A stretch of DNA of 35,287 nt from an uncultured Parabacteroides sp. (GTDB lineage: Bacteria; Bacteroidota; Bacteroidia; Bacteroidales; Tannerellaceae): positions 1-35,287 of the forward strand of contig UQLN01000047.1 of the NCBI GenBank assembly GCA_900541965.1. The letters are read 5' to 3'. The translations under genes were made by a program, and so were the position numbers. This document shows, in pieces, positions 33,496 to 35,287 of the stretch. The number at the start of each line of letters is the position of its first letter. Positions within the stretch are counted from its first letter, which is position 1. Below the pieces are notes generated by a model that saw only the letters and a program-made list of their open reading frames with translations, did no database searches and was not told the DNA's origin.

Positions 33496-35082
33496 ATGAA
33501 AACAAAAATAGTATATGGATTACTTCTGCTTTCCTGCCTTTTTTTAGGGGCATGTGTGCAGGATGATATAACCGGTATCCCGGGGACGGATGAATGTAAC
33601 GGGCCGAAGAAAGACGTCGTCTTGATCCGTATGGGAACTGGTGATGCGGAAGTGGAAGATATCGCTTCACGCTTGTTTAACAACATACCTGTTTCCTGGG
33701 AGATAGGGGAGAAGACTATCGTTGATTACGATAAGATGGCAGATCCGGCGGCGGAATTCAATGCTGATGTCAAGAATCCGGATATCTATGTTACGGTTAT
33801 ATTGGACATCAACGATGTTGTTTCGGGTAAATATCCGGTATCTTTATTCCGTATGTTGAAATTCTATAAGCGGGATTTTTATGTCATTGCGGCCGGGGAA
33901 ACCCTGATGCAAAAAAATGAAATGCTTTCTTTGATAGGGGTATATATGGAACCGGGTTATTACGGCATCAATTATGACGATGTGCAGCACTATCGTATTT
34001 TCCCTTCGGCCGACCCGTATGCCAAAGATAATATGATAGGTAAGGGAGTCGCTTCTTTCGGCCGGAAGTTGCAGGCCTGTTCCGCCGGTACGCTGCCCGA
34101 AGGCATCGGGCCGGATCCCGGATATAATGCGCAGATGGCGGATAAGGAGGCTTTGAAGCGGATAGAAATTTATAATCGCGTCTATGGTTATGCCCGTGGG
34201 GATATGGACTACTCCATGCAGGCGGTTCCCTATAAGATGAGGGAGGGTGCTGCGCCGGATGTGATGATAGACAATGTTTGGTCGATAGATGCCTATGACT
34301 TTCAGATATACAGTAAAAACAATAATTGTATATTGAGTGTGACAAACACTGGCGGCAACGGTTTTACGGCCAATATCAAAGACTATACGACTCCTAAGGG
34401 CGTCAATGTTTATGCATATATCTGGAACCTGATGCGGGAAGCATCCAGTGAAGTGACCATTCATTCAGACGGAGGCATCTTCCGTGAAATCAGCTATCAG
34501 CCGCAAACGGTGAATCATGGGGCCGGCTATACGGAGAATTCTTTCTGGAAAGTATCTGTGGAGGTGTCGCCTGCCCAATTGGCAGACGAGCCTTGGGAGG
34601 CTTTTAAAGTATCGTTCGGCAAAGAATCATCCACTGATATATCCTACAAAACCCTGTCCATGGATTATTCCTGCAAAGGACAATCCGGCAGCGGGCTGTA
34701 TAGCAAACTTTGGCAATTCATTCCGGGTGAATTTTACGACAGGGCGGAAGCTTTTGTTTACGAAACAAGCGAGGGAAAGCGCTGGATCGACGCTCAGCAG
34801 GCAATGACCCCCAATTATGTGACATGGGGAGGCTGGACACTGCGGCAGAACTACTTGGACCACATCAACAACAGCATGAAATTGCATCAACAACAGTGTA
34901 TCTATTCTCTTGAGGCCGACGCACAACCGGGAGTGGTTTCCGTGACTGTCACCGATGCCATGGATCTGCAAAAGAGCCGTGTGCATTATAACTGTGGTAT
35001 CCGTTATGGGCATGATTCGGTTAAGGCGGACCTTCAAATGTCGAAGGTGGTCTGGATTGATTTCAGGCAATGGGATAATTAA
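33496..35082 (+). CDS. Lipoprotein of unrecognised family, intact paralogue of the upstream gene
   Basis: A 528-residue lipoprotein (signal MKTKIVYGLLLLSCLFLGAC, Cys20, then VQDDITG). An N-terminal alpha/beta-like region (about 38-160) with a YMEPGYYGINYDD segment precedes a beta-rich half (about 220-528). That half contains VWSIDAYDFQIYSKNNNCIL, SVTNTGGNGFTANI (281-294), VYAYIWNLM, SFWKVSVEVSP, FKVSFGKESSTDISYKTLS and the final VVSVTVTDAMDLQ and KVVWIDFRQW. It is 25 bases downstream of the frameshifted paralogue, so the pair is a tandem duplication in one operon. The alternating beta pattern with a glycine-rich turn faintly recalls leukocidin/hemolysin-type pore-forming proteins, but no defining motif is present and I do not assign a function. 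Confidence 0.8.
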   Translation: MKTKIVYGLLLLSCLFLGACVQDDITGIPGTDECNGPKKDVVLIRMGTGDAEVEDIASRLFNNIPVSWEIGEKTIVDYDKMADPAAEFNADVKNPDIYVTVILDINDVVSGKYPVSLFRMLKFYKRDFYVIAAGETLMQKNEMLSLIGVYMEPGYYGINYDDVQHYRIFPSADPYAKDNMIGKGVASFGRKLQACSAGTLPEGIGPDPGYNAQMADKEALKRIEIYNRVYGYARGDMDYSMQAVPYKMREGAAPDVMIDNVWSIDAYDFQIYSKNNNCILSVTNTGGNGFTANIKDYTTPKGVNVYAYIWNLMREASSEVTIHSDGGIFREISYQPQTVNHGAGYTENSFWKVSVEVSPAQLADEPWEAFKVSFGKESSTDISYKTLSMDYSCKGQSGSGLYSKLWQFIPGEFYDRAEAFVYETSEGKRWIDAQQAMTPNYVTWGGWTLRQNYLDHINNSMKLHQQQCIYSLEADAQPGVVSVTVTDAMDLQKSRVHYNCGIRYGHDSVKADLQMSKVVWIDFRQWDN

Positions 35083-35098
35083 GAAAAGAGTGAATTAA

Positions 35099-35287
35099 CC
35101 TGGTATTCCTCTTGCGAAGGTGGAGCCGGACAGGGTGGAAGGGTATGCCGCCTACCTGAAAACCCGGCATAGCCTGAAAGCGAGCAGTGCAAACTGCTAT
35201 TTCCGCAACCTGCGTGCGGTGTATAACAAAGCGGTGAAAGAGAGGATAATACCTCCTCCCGGAACTCCCCCTTTCCGCGGAGTATCC
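35099..35287 (+). pseudogene. Tyrosine recombinase core-binding domain fragment, 5'-truncated and cut by the window end
   Basis: Open without a proper start from just after a TAA at 35096-35098 to the window end, 63 codons. The translation includes VEGYAAYLKTRHSLKASSAN, then CYFRNLRAVYNKAVKERIIP and PPFRGVS. This is the SAM-like core-binding domain of Bacteroidetes integrases (helix pattern, then NLRAVYNKAV, then a PF motif). The usual ~100 residues before it are missing and the preceding DNA in that frame has a stop, so this is probably a remnant of a mobile element. The catalytic domain, if present, lies beyond the window. A GTG at 35120 could serve as a start but would give an incomplete domain. 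Confidence 0.7.

Overview
The window looks like a chromosomal segment of a gut Bacteroidales, most like Parabacteroides or Bacteroides. The basis is a SusC/SusD pair with an ECF sigma/FecR system, Bacteroidetes-type promoters (-7 box TAnnTTTG), lipoproteins with acidic residues after the lipobox cysteine, and gene families typical of that order. The species assignment is inference.

Region 1 (1-5582) is housekeeping: a partial tRNA-Tyr, ribH, a membrane-anchored TPR protein, recF with a DUF721/DciA-like partner, 5-formyltetrahydrofolate cyclo-ligase, an S41 C-terminal processing protease and dCMP deaminase. The last three lie head to tail on the minus strand.

Region 2 (about 5583-29237) is an accessory polysaccharide utilization locus centred on L-rhamnose. 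A rightward operon encodes a secreted six-hairpin glycosidase-like protein, followed by a complete-looking corrinoid methyl-transfer cassette: corrinoid protein, MtaA-like zinc methyltransferase, MetH-activation-domain protein with a C-terminal cysteine cluster, and a second UroD-fold protein. An AraC regulator and a GH78 rhamnosidase follow. A leftward block holds ECF sigma, FecR anti-sigma, SusC with an STN signalling domain, SusD and two different GH106-type rhamnosidases. Read together, the outer-membrane system captures and de-rhamnosylates a glycan or rhamnoside, and the corrinoid proteins, which lack signal peptides, probably remove a methyl group from a released product in the cytoplasm. 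Galacturonan-degrading enzymes are absent, so an O-methylated sugar or a methoxylated aglycone fits better than pectin. This sugar-to-corrinoid link is the most interesting feature of the window and is a hypothesis.

Region 3 (29238-35287) has an M3 metallopeptidase (probably once next to the dCMP deaminase, before the locus was inserted), a 529-bp intergenic stretch with an unusual array of three palindromes at exact 22-bp spacing, two tandem paralogous lipoproteins of unrecognised family (the first broken by an apparent one-base loss in a T run), and a 5'-truncated tyrosine recombinase fragment running off the window end.
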